From the NCBI GenBank assembly GCA_973895155.1, contig OZ316891.1, positions 17,794,001 to 17,858,000 on the forward strand: a stretch of DNA of 64,000 nt, read 5' to 3'. The position numbers and the translations under genes are program-made. This DNA comes from Marsupella aquatica (taxonomy: Eukaryota > Marchantiophyta). Of this stretch, positions 48,304 through 60,690 are shown one piece after another. How positions within the stretch are numbered: the stretch's first letter is position 1; every line of letters begins with the position of its first letter. A model generated the notes under the pieces. It did not search any database. It was not told the origin of the DNA and saw only the letters and a program-made list of their open reading frames with translations.

Positions 48304-50475
48304 TCTCACCCACTCCTCTTTCCTTCTTTCCTTCTTTCTTCCCTTTCTCCGTTGGTGAGAAATTAGGCAATCACTCCGTCACTCCACTCCAATCCTGAGC
48401 ACACTGTACTAGAGTGCTGTGGCGCTTTAGCTGGATTGCTGAAGGGCCACTCTAGCTAGTGCCTGAGTGAACTGCTCATCTCCATCCTCACATAGAGAGA
48501 GATCAGTCGATGGGCGCGTCACTCTCTGTCTCTCTCGTTCACTCCCACTTTCTATATACCAACAGTAAGAGTAAGCTGAAGGAATTGCACTGAACGGAGC
48601 GGAATGGGATTGAATCGGCTGTGTCCACGGATATTTCTTGAGAAACCCAGAGAAGGGTTCAAAGATTTAGGGAGGAGGTGAGCGAGGGATTTATTCTGGA
48701 ACATATCTGCAATTCGATCGACGACCGACCCCTTGACATTCTCGAAACCATCCGCGAGAGACGGACAGACAAGTGTAACGCGTAGCCCAAAGGCAAGGAA
48801 CAGAACGGAAGACCCCACCAAGAGGATGGATGGATGCACGGGTGGATGTGAGGCGGAAAGAAAATCCGGACAGGCATCGAACTACCAGATTCGATTGAGA
48901 ACCGCGAAAATGAAGAGAAAGGTAAAGTTTGAATTCGATTTGAGACGTCAGAGACCCTTGGTTGGCCAAAGGCAAAGGCAGGGCAGGGCAGCTTGATGCC
49001 TGGTAAGCAATCCAAGAAGGAAAGCTGATTTGCAAGAGAGAACTGCTAGTAGAGGCCAGGTTCTCAAGAAATAACATTAACAGGTTGCAGGTCCATTTCA
49101 ATCCGAGTTTTTTCTATGTGAGGCCAAGTAAGTTTGCGGTGGCAAGTCGATTATGAAAAAGGCATAGGTGTGTCTACGCTGCACCCGGGTATTCACCTGA
49201 TTTGCTTTGAATGAGTATTTTTCAATGGTCATTATTTCAGTTCTATTGTATCACACAAGAGTCCTTTCTCTGTATTTTTATCCATGTGAGATTGAATGGA
49301 AACCCTCCTAGAATTTTTAGATTTGTTTTTATCCTGGTGCCAAGTAACCCCTTTAAACTACTTTTAGTACATTTTTCCTTTCCACCAATATTTACAGTTC
49401 AAAATGGACACAAGAGGAGCACACAAAGTCCCCCCTCAATAAAAGATGTCACAAAAAATGTGTGAGCAAAGATTTGATCCCTTTGATTTTTTGACTCTTT
49501 ACAACCATGCACACCACTCTGATACTCTAAAAGCTCACTAGAATTTCAAATAGGCATTAGTCCCCAATTTAATCACTTGTTAGCCTGACCACTTGAGACT
49601 TCTGCAGGCCCGTGATTGCATCCTGAAATTTTCAGTCACCCCGGAGTCATGGTCTAGAGTCTTCACTCTAGAGTGTGGCTCTTGATCACAAATCATTAGT
49701 TAGATATGTACACACACAATTGCATTACTTCTAGAGATAAAGCTCCTCTTGCTTTCCCACTTATACGTTACTTAATGAACTGAGAGGAGGAATACTTGAC
49801 AATCCCTAGTGCAAGCTCAATACAATTGGCCCCTTGTAAGACTCCCTTGAATGTCCCTATTCAAGCTCAACAAGGGAAGATATATGGGTCCAACTTATCC
49901 AAGGTTCTCATGCAGAAGAGGTGCAAATCAGAGTAAACAAAACAACAAGTAATCTACTCACTTTAATATACAATCCCACCTTTTTTACTTGTGGTCTGCT
50001 TACAAAATGCACTTTTGGAGGGAACTCGTTATGACCCTTGGATTTAAAACCTAAATATTATTGACTGTCCATGAGATCCAGTGAAAGGAAGAATAAAGAC
50101 AATGTCCTAGCTTGGGGCACAGATGGGTTTCCACCCACGCCTAGACTATGGCACTAACATTCATAAAACAATTCAAATATCAAGTTGATTGGAAATTGAA
50201 TGTGAGTTTACATGTGGCTATAATGGGTAGGTGGGTCTAACAAGAAAATACAAGTAGACCCCACCTTACTTTTGGACACGTGCTTGCCCCATTCAAGTTA
50301 AGTAAACTTATAGAAAAAGAACAATACAAATAATAGAGTTTTGAGTTGACAAGACATTATTTATAGGAAAGTGGAAAAAAGGCTATTGATGGGAGAACTA
50401 AATTTCTTATTTTTTTCTACTCTCTCAAGTATGAAGTATTTCTTTCAACTTACATTAACATTAAATCCTAAATTC
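48304..50475. promoter_or_regulatory. 5' flank of the porin-like gene and intergenic DNA
   Basis: The - strand gene should have its 5' UTR and promoter in about 48304-49000, which is pyrimidine-rich on the + strand (CTTTCCTTCTTTCCTTC and similar). Beyond about 49200 the DNA is AT-rich and I see no gene. Overlapping open frames on both strands at 48552-49101 show no domain. Confidence 0.4.
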
Positions 50476-50514
50476 TTTTTTGCAATAACCATCTTGACCA
50501 AGGACACAACGGCC

Positions 50515-50620
50515 CCAGACATAAAATGGCCACAACAATGAAATGGTCACAATGATAATTGATTGCAACAATGAAATAGTCGCAATAATAAAATGGCTGC
50601 AATGACAATTGTGGGTGTGC
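50515..50620. repeat. Short tandem repeat of the AACAATGAAATGGTC type
   Basis: About six diverged 14-18-bp units (AATGGCCACAACAATGA, AATGGTCACAATGATAA, AATAGTCGCAATAATAA, AATGGCTGCAATGACAA) follow each other. Non-coding. Confidence 0.75.
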
Positions 50621-50727
50621 AATGGGTTTATATATATAATCAAACATTCTAAAAAAGTTATCCTGCTTAAAAGCTTGCGTGCAATCAACTCATGATCTTT
50701 TATTGCCTCAATATCTTTTTCTCTACT

Positions 50728-50812
50728 TGACAGCTTTTATCACCTCAAAATCCTTTTATCACCTCGACGCCTTTTATCACCTCAACATCTTTTCATCACC
50801 TCGACATTTTTT
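50728..50812. repeat. Short tandem repeat of the CTTTTATCACCTCAACAT type
   Basis: About five units of 18-20 bp (TTTTATCACCTCAAAATCC, TTTTATCACCTCGACGCC, TTTTATCACCTCAACATC, TTTCATCACCTCGACATT) stand head to tail. Confidence 0.85.
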
Positions 50813-52660
50813 GTGCAACGCATGGGCATCGGGCTAGTGGGAAATTCTCCTTCATTCACGTAAATAGTTGCATACCAGTCCTTTTTGTGGCAATTTTTGA
50901 CATGTTCTTTAAAAAAATGAACCAAGATCCGCCTCACATCCACCCTCAAATCTCCTTTGAAACCCTGGTTGTTAGATTTGACGATGCAGATTAGATGTGT
51001 TTCACAACTCTATATCATTTTTATCTAGCAGGCTCATCATTAAAGTAACTTCTTTATTTTGTCCTTTAGTAAACTAAAAGGACAATTATTTTATCTTAAT
51101 AAGGTGAATAAAAAAATTCATTAATCATATGTATGTACAATGGTGTTTCAGTACTGAGGAACTCATTTCCTAGCTCCCTCAAGAAGTTTGAACAAGGAGG
51201 GGGATCCCCATGTTTAGCCTTGGACAGGTCCAAGGGCGGTCCACATGTGTCCCTTGGCTAACCAAACAGGCACCCATCCTCAGTGAGTGGAGAAGAACAA
51301 ATCAGACAATGCTTTGGGACAGCAGATCACAAGGATAATAGCAGGGGTTTAAGATGGTAAAGTATGTCCTTGGATGCTTAATCCAATTGTGATATCCCAA
51401 TAATTTTGGTGGAATCCATGGCTTTTCTGAGAATTTGTTATGGCAGTCTAATAAAACTTTGAATAGAACTTATTGGCAGGGCAATTTGTTTTGGTCTCCC
51501 ACACTCTTTTTTTGTTATTATTTACGAGATATATGCTTGATGGGACCCCTGCCAAAAGAAATTTTGGTGATAGGCCCTTACAAAAACTTTTGTTACAAAC
51601 TAGGCCCCCTCTCATACTGTTTGTGTCAGATGTTCTTGTAAAGTTCCTATAAGGAGTTGTAGCTTGATATTATCACAAAAAAGAGCTACTGTAAAGTTTA
51701 GAGTCAAACAATGTTGAATGATAAACTACACCGTTGGGAGAACCGTGGACGGCTGCCGCCGCGCGAATTGTGTGTTCCTAAGTGAAGAGAATATGGTTCA
51801 TGTCTTCAGGTTTGAATTTAGTCTTTAGGTTGCTTCATGAAACCTATGCATAGGTTTTGCATGATGTTTTGACTTTTCTTTTTGTTCTTTTGTCTAAGTA
51901 TGCAATGAATCCTCTACTTTTGGCCATTGGTCCCTAGTGCAACATTTAAAAATTGCCCAAGTGTCTTCTCACATCTAGACCCCAAATTTGTCTAAGTATG
52001 GAAGGAATCAAGGATCTTTACTCTTGGTTGTTGTCCCTTGTTGCAACTTTCAAAACTTGTCTAAGTGTGAAACAAAGACACCATGGAGTCAATCATAACG
52101 GGAAAATTTTGTTAGCCTGCAAGAACTAGACTAAATGTTTAAACTAAATGTTGTCCAAACCCACTATCCTGGAAAGGTGGATCCCTTAGAACTCTATAAT
52201 CATGTGAAGAAATTATTTGTTATGTCTTCAAGCATAGACATACTCTATAATCATATGATTATAGAGTGCATGTGAAGACATAAGCTATTATGTCTTAAGT
52301 TCAAGCATACACGTATGCATGGTGGACTGCGAAGCAACGTGTGATGGATTGCGGTGGGAAATATACGGATGACCATGCATTTAGGCACCACATAGTAATC
52401 ATGTGTACGGAACCAATGTAGGGGGCCTAGTTGGTTTAGTAAAAGCCTTTCACGTAAAAACATTTAGCTAGGGTCCCATCAAGCATATACCTCTATTATT
52501 TACAGACCGCCATGGGAACCTTCTTTCCAAAATTACTGGCCACATCATCACATTCAGTCCCAGCATTTGTGTAGTGAATTGAGATTTCTTTGTTTTTTGG
52601 GATTTCCACAGGACTCCGTGTGGTTATCACTTCTGGTATTGTAGGTGATATTGTTGTGGT
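50813..52660. other. AT-rich intergenic DNA, probably decayed mobile DNA
   Basis: No domain-bearing frame was found. A diverged duplication lies at 51892-52080 (TTTGTCTAAGTATG(C/G)AA(T/G)GAATC... twice, about 95 bp apart). A perfect 26-bp palindrome lies at 52242-52267. Confidence 0.45.
52242..52267. repeat. Perfect 26-bp palindrome
   Basis: The 13-base arm ACTCTATAATCAT is followed directly by its exact complement ATGATTATAGAGT. A single related arm (ACTCTATAATCAT) also occurs near 52191. Confidence 0.85.
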
Positions 52661-52669
52661 TGTTTTTCT

Positions 52670-54200
52670 TTGCCTTGGTTAGGTATCTTTAGATCCCAAA
52701 GTACGTCCATGTTTTGCTCTTGGTGGTTGGTTCGTGGCTAGTTGTGTGGATTCTTGCAAGCGTGCAAGAGCATTTGTGGCAGGTATATGTGATCTTGTCA
52801 CCTGCGCTATATCACTAAATGCATCTGGCATTTGCTCCATAGTTTTTGTCAATTGTAATATCCTACAGACTTCTTCTTTGCATTGTCATGTCCGTGGATC
52901 GTTCCAAATAGTGGATTGAGTTTGCCATCGCAACTCTAATTTACGAGGTCGTTCGAATTGTGGTTTCCCATCAATAGTTTGGGGAAAACATTCTTGTAAA
53001 AATGACAGTCAGGGAACCTTGCTTGAAAGACATCGGCAATTGATGGTTCTAAGTACCTGATTATGGATGGTGACTCGAAACCAACATATATGTTTTTCCG
53101 ACGTTTAGGTCCCATTATGGGGACTAGTACTTGGCAGCCAAAAGTCTTGACATGTGATAAGTCAGGATCTACTCCAAAGGCTAGGTGGTGTCAAGTTCGG
53201 TTGTTGTACGCCGATGGGCGATACTTAAGTAAAGCTGTTGCATGTAGTACAACGTGACCCCAGGCAGTTGCATGTGGGTAACTACGTCTGCATAAGTATG
53301 GGTCTTGCTATCATCAGTATTCTCTTAATGATAGATTCAGCGATGCCATTTTGGAAATGGACATGATGTACAGGGTACTGAGTGTCTATCCCTATAGCCA
53401 TGCAATTTTTTTTGAATGTTTTTGAAGTGAATTCGTCTGCATTATCAACCCTAATCGTCTTGATATGGTTATTAGGGAATTGGGCTTTTAACTTTAAGAT
53501 CTGTGCTAAAAGTCTTGGAAAAACCAAGTTTCGTGTGGAAAGCAAGCAACGTAACTTGCGACCATTTTGAGGATGCGTCAATAATGACTAGGAAAAATTG
53601 AAATGGTCTGCTTGGTGGTTCAAGAGGGCCACATACGTCTACATGCACTCGATCGTTCCAAGAATCTTAGCATTTCATGGATGGGCTTGGAGACAGAAGG
53701 TCTAAGTATTAACTTTCTTTGATAACATGCCATGCGGGATGCCATGCAAGACTGATTATGATTTGTGGACGTGCATTTTGTGGTATTCTGTGGGTTACTC
53801 TCTTCATTTTTTGAAACATGGTCATTCCAGAGTGCCCAAACCTAGTATGCCAAAGGTCATACAGTGACATCTCATGTGTAGTGGAATGAAAAGCATTCAA
53901 TTGTGTGACATAGAAACCCAACGGATACGCGAAAAGTGTTTCTTTTATTTGCATTCCATCATAAATATTATGTAAAATGTGAATTACTTCTTGATTCTTA
54001 TCTGTGTTGGTGTGGATACGGTATCCGTTATCTCTAATGTCCTTGAAACTAATCAAGTTCCTCGTGACATTAGGTGCGTAGATAGCAGATTTAATATGAA
54101 TGGTGGTGCCCTGAGGTAATGTGATGCTCGTTTCATGTGGTCTTTGGCTATTAGGTTGGCTTTTATGTCCAGGGACCAAGATAGGTAATTCTCCCCTCAA
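52670..54200 (-). pseudogene. Ty1/copia retrotransposon fragment (GAG-pre-integrase, integrase, linker), broken
   Basis: Read on the - strand. 54200-53709 has a GAG-pre-integrase region (NLISFKDIRDNGYRIH, LYDLWHTRFGHSGMTMFQKM). 53581-53282 has the integrase core with IRVDNADEFTSKTFKK (Asp) and HFQNGIAESIIKR (Glu). 53257-52900 continues with the end of the integrase region (FGCQVLVPIMGPKRRKNIYVG, split as FGCQVLVPIMG and YVGFESPSIIRYLEPS). About 52900-52680 gives a linker with (K)HGRTLGSKD, the counterpart of the KRGRPxGSKD segment of plant copia elements. Stops and frame changes separate these parts. Reverse transcriptase, RNase H and a paired LTR were not found, so this is a dead internal fragment. 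Confidence 0.8.
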
Positions 54201-54280
54201 TGCTTAAGGGGAGGAAGTTTAAGTTTTCTATGGATGTCATTGTTCGGGTTCTAGGGTTGGGTCGAGGGTTGGTTCTTGAG

Positions 54281-54310
54281 TTTAGGTTTAGGGTTAGGGT
54301 TAGGTTTAGG
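54281..54310 (+). repeat. Short telomere-like patch (TTTAGGG/TTAGGG-type)
   Basis: TTTAGGTTTAGGGTTAGGGT followed by TAGGTTTAGG makes about four imperfect units. Weaker GGTTTAGGTTTA words recur at 54795-54825. It is too short for a functional telomere. It fits interstitial telomeric sequence beside retroelement DNA. Confidence 0.75.
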
Positions 54311-57300
54311 TCTGGTATTGGTGATAATGTATGCAAGAATATAAGATAGTTTTGTTTGATGCTTGATGAGTTTTGTGCGCTTTGTTAGGTATTGCTCTTA
54401 GTCTTGTGACTCTTGAGCTAACCACAGTTAAGCTAACTCAAGTTAGTACTTAGGTTAGCGGTAGTGCTGTTGTGTATATAGCTAGGGCTGGTGCCAGTCC
54501 CTGGTGGATCTTCAGTTCATTGTTGGAGTTGGGCAAGAGAGAAGTAAAGGTCTCTTGCTTTCCCGTGGACGTAGCCTCGGTCATGAGGTGAACCATGTAC
54601 TCGCTGTGTCGACTACTTTGTATGGTGTTCACATGTGCATGGTGTCTCGGGATAGGGATTATCCCCAACACGCTTTGTTTAGTGATGGTTGTGGGTTCTG
54701 CATACATTCTGAAAGTCAAAAGTATATGATTTTTGCCTTTTCATGTTTGGTTTTAGGGTTTCCCTTATTACTAAAAGGTTCTTTCTTGTTAACCTAAATG
54801 TGGTTTAGGTTTATGTTTAGGTTTAGTGCCACATGCAAGGTAGGTGTAAAGGAGGAGAAAATACGTTTAAAAGTTTGCACTTAAGTTTGGTTTTTCATGT
54901 GTGTATGGTTAACTGCACTAAGTTCTTTATATTTTCTATTTGCTTTGTGAAAATGTGCACTAATGCATGTTTTGCAGTTACCTCCTTTTGGTTACTCTAA
55001 CCCTCTATAAATGCACGGGTTCCTTTGTAAATGAAATTTCTCTTTGTTTCAGTTTGCAGTTACAGTTGGTTTGTGGTTATGTGCGCTTCCCCTGGTTAAG
55101 TGCACTTTTTTTGTATCTGGAAATTTCTTTGACGGATTTTGCGTTCAAAGAGGGTTGTGCACTCAGCATGTTTTCTCATTTTTTTTGATGTTTTGCTGGC
55201 TTTGTTGTGAGATTTGTTGAAGTTTCGTCCTGCACCCGTGCTCCTTTGATCAGGTGCGTCTCTCCTTGAGGTCTGTCACCACAGTTCTTGCTCCTCTTTC
55301 TTTAAGTCAATCAGATGAAGCAGAAAAGAAAAAAAGGATCTCCGGGTGAGCTCCTCCTGATTGTCTCTACCTCCTCTGATGTGCCAATATTGATTTGCGT
55401 TTTTGCCTCTATATATGCTGCCCCTCTTGTTGCGTTTCTAATTTCCAATTAAATTTTCTCTTCTCCCCGCGTCCTTATGAATTCCTGTTTGCCATTGTCT
55501 CTTGCTGCTTCTGCTTCTGGTGCTCCGATCAGTTGCTGTGAAATTCTATAGAGAGGTCTAGTCGCGAACTCTCAAAATTTTGTCTCAGACTCAGTCCGGG
55601 GATAGATGCCACGGTAAAATTTGTAACAATGGATCTCTGACCGCTAATTTTCTTTAGCCTGGTAGTCCTGCGTTCCTTGGGCTGTCGTCTCCAAAATATA
55701 TATCTTTTACTGTTGCTGTTTTGGTGTTGTGGTTTGGTATGGCTCTTCTTTTCTCTTCTGTTCTTTTCGCTTAGCTTCTGTCCTTATGAGGTTGCCATTC
55801 TTCAGGCAGCATTCTTGGCAGCATTTCGTTGGCTCTATTTCGTGCTTCTTTAATTCATCGCTCATTCGCCTCTGGAATCTAGTGTGGGTCTCGATGATTT
55901 TTGAGAGTAAAAATCTTCTCGTTCAAATCTCGTGGCTATAATAAGTTTCTTCTGGGAATTTCTGGCCTTCTCTCTACGTCTGCTGCTTCGATCTTTCTTC
56001 TCATTCATGTGCTTCATTTTTCAGTTTCTGCTTCTGCTCTCTTCGCTTCCACCCGGGTTTTCTATTTGTTTACACAGCATCGATCGTGGGTTGTCCTTAT
56101 GAATTTCCTCGCGCGATCGGTTTTCCTTGGGATTTCTGTCTATCTTAGTAAGTAAGTCCATGCTCAGAAAAAGTTCACCATAAGTTCCTCTCGATCGCCC
56201 TCATTTGATTCGCGAGTCACTCCTTCTCTGTGAAGCTGGAGTCGTGATCCCGATTGTCTTTATGGTAAAGCCTTTTTGTATCTCCTTATTGTTTCTTCAT
56301 TCTTCGGGTGTCTCGAGAATTTATGGGTTCCTTCACATGTTCTCATGAATTCCCAATTGTTGTCCTTATGAGGTCGCTCTATTCTCTTCTCCAAATCTTG
56401 ATTTTTCTTCAGGGTTTCAGGTCTAAATCGCCATAGCCCTGCAGGATCAATTTTCCATAGCCTTGCTCAGCCGGTTGAGAAGTGCTGATAACGTGTTCGA
56501 TATGATCTCCAACTATCGGCCCAACTTCTCCTTGGGGTGTTATATAGATGAGGGTATAGATGAGGGTAAAGAGGTACAATGCGGGTTCCTAACCATGGTT
56601 AAGACTTAACTATAGTATCTTAACATCATTTACATCAAACTATTCCCAAAATTATTTGTTTAATATATAAAATATAATAACACAGTTTTCATATACATCT
56701 TGAATAAGTTAAACTATGAAGGTATTAGAACAAGTATGATATAATCACAAAGTAGATCTTAAGTCATTTTAGTGTCACTTCTCAATTAGCATGCATAGCA
56801 TATACTGAAATATGGAATTCACAAATAAATTACATATGAATTCTCGACTGTTCCCTTTCTGTGGGGTTTTCACAGATTTCCCCTTAAGATATTAAATTAA
56901 AATAAATTAAAAAATTAAATTCATGAGATTGCACATAAGGGCACGCCTTAGCCGAGGTAGGCATATGTATAGCGTGGTACTGCAATCTGAAAACATGAAC
57001 CAGATCACTATACCCAATTTACCTGTAGCTAGCCATGGTACCAACTAAATATGAACATCCTCATTGTTCTCAATTCTCCAAGTAGCCTACCTTGGTATGG
57101 ATTAGCTTTACAACTAGTGGGCCTTCATTCTCTTCCACAAGGTCATTACATACTCCTTGGCTTACATGCCTTTGATGCCTCTTTTCAGGCAAAGTAACCA
57201 GTTGAGTGGATTGAATTACATCTTTGCACGGCCAAAGTTAGCCCAGGCTTCTCTCTTGAATCTCTAGCTAGACAGTGAAGTAAAAGAAACCAGGGAAGTT

Positions 57301-58010
57301 AGCCCAACATTCAATGGACTTAGTTTGAAGCATTTTGCAGAATTGCATGTCTATGCAAGCAGAGTGATAGTAGAGCACATGAAGAATAGCACACTTAATT
57401 AATTAATCCGTGGACCCCCATGTTCATCCAAGGAATGTGTGCATGATGAAGTGAAATCAATTTTCAGCAAGGCAGTGATTGACAGTTTTGAGTCTCCCAA
57501 TGGTGTTGGTGTGTACTTGTATAAAAGAAAACGCTCAAAAGATAGAGGAGATTTATCAAACAAAAGGTTGAATGTAGAGGAATTAAGTTTTTTGACGGTT
57601 TTTGCTTACACATTATTGGAGAAATTGTGTTTTTACCATTCTTGATTGATAATTTGTGAGTTACATTGAACATTACCGCCACAAGACAGACTGGAGGACA
57701 ACACTCAGCTGTTGGCAAAGAGCGCTTGTTGATTCGGTGGGAAGAACACATAAAATGAACGAGCCATCACTTCACACGAAGGATTTGTAGTTTTTTTTTA
57801 TTTAAGAAAACTATGGTGTGAGGGGGAGACCAACAATTATTTCTTTGACATAGAGGTTGCATTTGGCGTCAACCTGTCTTCACAGTGAGCTTCAGTTGAA
57901 GACTAGAGGGATGCAAACAATTCAAGTCAGGAAGCAAGCATTGTGGACAAGCGATGACGATGTGATCAAAGAAATCAATTTGCAACGGCTAAGTTTTTGA
58001 CAATGACGAG
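54311..58010. other. Intergenic DNA, probably partly retrotransposon flank
   Basis: A TATA-like GTGTATATAGC word near 54473 and pyrimidine-rich DNA at 55200-56450 give it an LTR- or leader-like look. TGCTGATAACGTGTTCGATA near 56484 resembles a word often seen at plant copia LTR borders (from memory, not checked). I could not pair two LTRs. No intact gene was found. Confidence 0.35.
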
Positions 58011-58029
58011 ATTGTGATATCTCTTAATC

Positions 58030-58490
58030 GAGAAAGGGTTTCCAATGAGCCTCAGATTGACAAATTTTGTAAAGTTCTAAATGAGTTTTTGAATTTCTTT
58101 GCCTTTCCAATGAGTGTGAGTATAAGAAATTCTGATCATGAGTTCATGAATTCTTTTCGCTTTCCAACATTGAGTTCGACATTGTCAGATTTTGTCACGA
58201 TACTAGAGAGATCATGAGGTTTTCAATCTCTTCAACTTTCTAATGTGTGACATTGAGACTATTTGTCAAGAATTAGAGAGATCATGAGTATCTGAAATTC
58301 TCTAGCTTTCCAATGAACCTAACATTGATAGATTTTGTCAAGTACTAAGGAGATGATGACTTTTTTTATTTTACTCTAGCTTTCCAATGAGAGGTCTAAG
58401 TATGTTTCTAAATCTTGATCTTGAGTTTTCCAATGAATCAAACATTGACAGATTTTATCAAGTATTAAGGAGATTGATTATTTAGTTTTA
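58030..58490. repeat. Satellite-like degenerate tandem array, unit roughly 80 bp
   Basis: The words CTTTCCAATGA, ACATTGA(C/T)AGATTTT(G/A)TCA and (A)CTA(A/G)(G/A)GAGAT(C/G)ATGA recur in this order five or six times between about 58040 and 58480. Divergence is strong. No frame runs through. Confidence 0.65.
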
Positions 58491-58664
58491 CAATGTGAAG
58501 CCAAAGGGGTTTTAACTATGTACATTTCTATCAATTGGTTTTTTCAAACTTGCAAACAATTAAAAAATACAAGCATTTTGATATAAAACACTTATACATT
58601 TTTGACAAACATCATAATGGTAACTTTATTTTACTAAATGACATCTCTTCCTTTGTATTTTGGT

Positions 58665-58860
58665 TTTTTTACATTTAATATTTACGGCATGGCGCCCCAA
58701 AAATTACATTACTTTTGCCACAAACAGGAATGTGCATGTTTGTCATTGTTAAAAGTAGGATCATTCCTGTTTGTGGCTGGTTGTGATGATGTGGCGCAAC
58801 CTCGTGGCAGAGAATTTGCAAGAGACTTCTCATGGGGGTCCGTAATTATGTGAGCAAATT
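58665..58860. repeat. Dispersed repeat, segment B (copy 2)
   Basis: Related to 10445-10640, in the same orientation: TTTACGGCATGGCGCCCCAA at the start and GGGGGTCCGTAATTATG at the end. See the copy-1 entry for the shared landmarks. Confidence 0.7.
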
Positions 58861-59590
58861 ATGAAAAGTTTTGTGATGGCCTATAGAACATTTGTCGGTT
58901 AGTCCCCTGATCTTCACTCATTGTTAAAAAAAAATGGGCCTTTGTGCACATTTTTTATTTTGAGCAAAACATTAAAATAGCACTAACTCCCACAATTCAT
59001 GCAGACTGCCCCCAGGGGCTGTCTCTAGCAAAATGTGACTATGATAAATAAATACTGCAAGTTTAAGATGCCTTGTGCTGATAAACTGACATTTGAAGTG
59101 TACGTGGCATCTTTTTAGACTATGCTGACAGTTTTCATGTAATAGTTTTGTCATTGTTATTTGGTTTTGTGCATCTTTCAAAACACATAACTGAGGATTA
59201 TATTTCAGGTTTTGTGCTTTAGGTGGCTTCTCTGTGCATAAAGAGCACAGTGCTATATAGATCTAGAATTTTAGCATATATCTTGGAGGTTTTTGTCACT
59301 TTACTCAGGTGCCATTAAGCTGTAAAAGTTTCTCTTTGCTGTCTCACAGCTTTTTTTATAACAAGAATGAAGTATCTACTGTTATTGACCTGGCTTCACT
59401 CTATGGATGAGAAGTTAAGCATTAAATTTAGGTCGGGTTAGTTCCGTGGGTTTTCCCTCTGCACAAATGATAGAATCTTTATTTTCATTGAATCTAGGAT
59501 TGAGTATCACTGTTTTCTCTATTGGGAAGTCATTAAGCTTCAAATTTTAGGGACCTTAATTTAGTAGTTGAGTTTACAAAACAGAGAAAT

Positions 59591-59770
59591 TATGTACCAC
59601 CAAACTGATAATCCATAATTTTTTGCCATAAAGATTTTTTGCCATGACCATATGTCACTGCAGAGGCTAGTGGGAAAAAAATTACACAACCCTCTGAAAA
59701 ATCTGTGGCAATTAGTTTATGGCCAAAAGCCATCATCCGCAACTTTAAAGATTTGAGATGCCCTATTAGT
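59591..59770. repeat. Dispersed repeat, segment A (copy 2)
   Basis: Related to 9310-9480, in the same orientation. Here segment A follows segment B, whereas at 9-10 kb it precedes it. Confidence 0.7.
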
Positions 59771-60008
59771 CACTGTTTGCATGATGTAAAGTTAGGAATT
59801 AAATTGAAGTTTTTTCATTGTACTTTTCTCTTTTGTCATTTACTTCAGGTTTCCAAGTTTCCACTCATTGCCCCTATCATTTGTTTGTTATTCACTTTCT
59901 GTCGAAATTTTCAACTTCCAAAGCTGATTTTTTTCAAGCTTTCACTAAGCCTCCTGAATTTGTTCACTATTTGGATCACAATCAAAATATTTAAAAAGAG
60001 AGTCGTTT

Positions 60009-60023
60009 GGGGGGGGGGGGGGG
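60009..60023 (+). repeat. Run of 15 G
   Basis: An uninterrupted G run in AT-rich DNA. It may form a quadruplex, and it is a likely place for length errors in the assembly. Confidence 0.9.
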
Positions 60024-60109
60024 CTTTTACCTTTTATGCGTGGATTCAGATTACAATAAGGTGACCACGCCCCAATAGTATACACTTCGGTGTAGAGTGT
60101 AGGGGGCCA

Positions 60110-60690
60110 CAAGAGTTATTATTGGCTTCTACTTTAGAATAAAGGTGTTGGGATGCTTCTTAGGATTACTTGTGGAAACATCCCTCCCTTGAGGAATACT
60201 CATGTTCTTGGTCACAATTGGTTTTACATACATTCCCTTAACTTGTCAGGATTTTGGTTACCACGGCACTGTCCCTGCTGTTCCAAATAACAAGAGCGGG
60301 CAATTTCAAACTTTCCCACAATCTCACTACAATATACGAGGCAACCAGACTTATCCTTATGGGCCACTGTTTCACAATAGTGTGGGGATGTTTCTTAGAG
60401 AAGGAGAATCACTCGTGGAAACATGGCTCCCCTGAGGAATACTCATGTACTTGGTCACTTATCATTATTGGCCACTACTTCACAATAGTGTTGGGGTGTT
60501 TCTTAGAGAAGGAGAATCACTAGTGGAAACATGGCTTCCCTGAGGAATACTCATGTACTTAGTCACAATTGAGGTTGCATACATTCCCTTAACTTGTCAG
60601 AACTGTGGTCAGCACTGCACCGTTGCTGCAGTTCCAAATGAGCAAGGGCACTAGTTTCAGACTTTCTGACAATCTCACTAGTCTTCACGC
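60110..60690. repeat. Nested tandem duplications, units of about 110 and 350 bp
   Basis: The block (ATTGGCC)ACT..TTCACAATAGTGT(T)GGG(A/G)TGTTTCTTAGAG.. GTGGAAACATGG occurs near 60357 and 60470, with a shorter relative near 60140. It is followed each time by TGAGGAATACTCATGT(A/T)CTT(G/A)GTCAC. The longer tail (CATTCCCTTAACTTGTCAG ... CAATCTCACTA) occurs near 60230 and 60585. Non-coding. Confidence 0.8.

Noticed and set aside
48005-48358. 117-codon + frame
   Set aside because: It is antisense to exon 1 of the porin-like gene, whose MGNIFPKEE..PPLFERPELASRSR reading is supported by phase and family pattern. The + frame has no domain.
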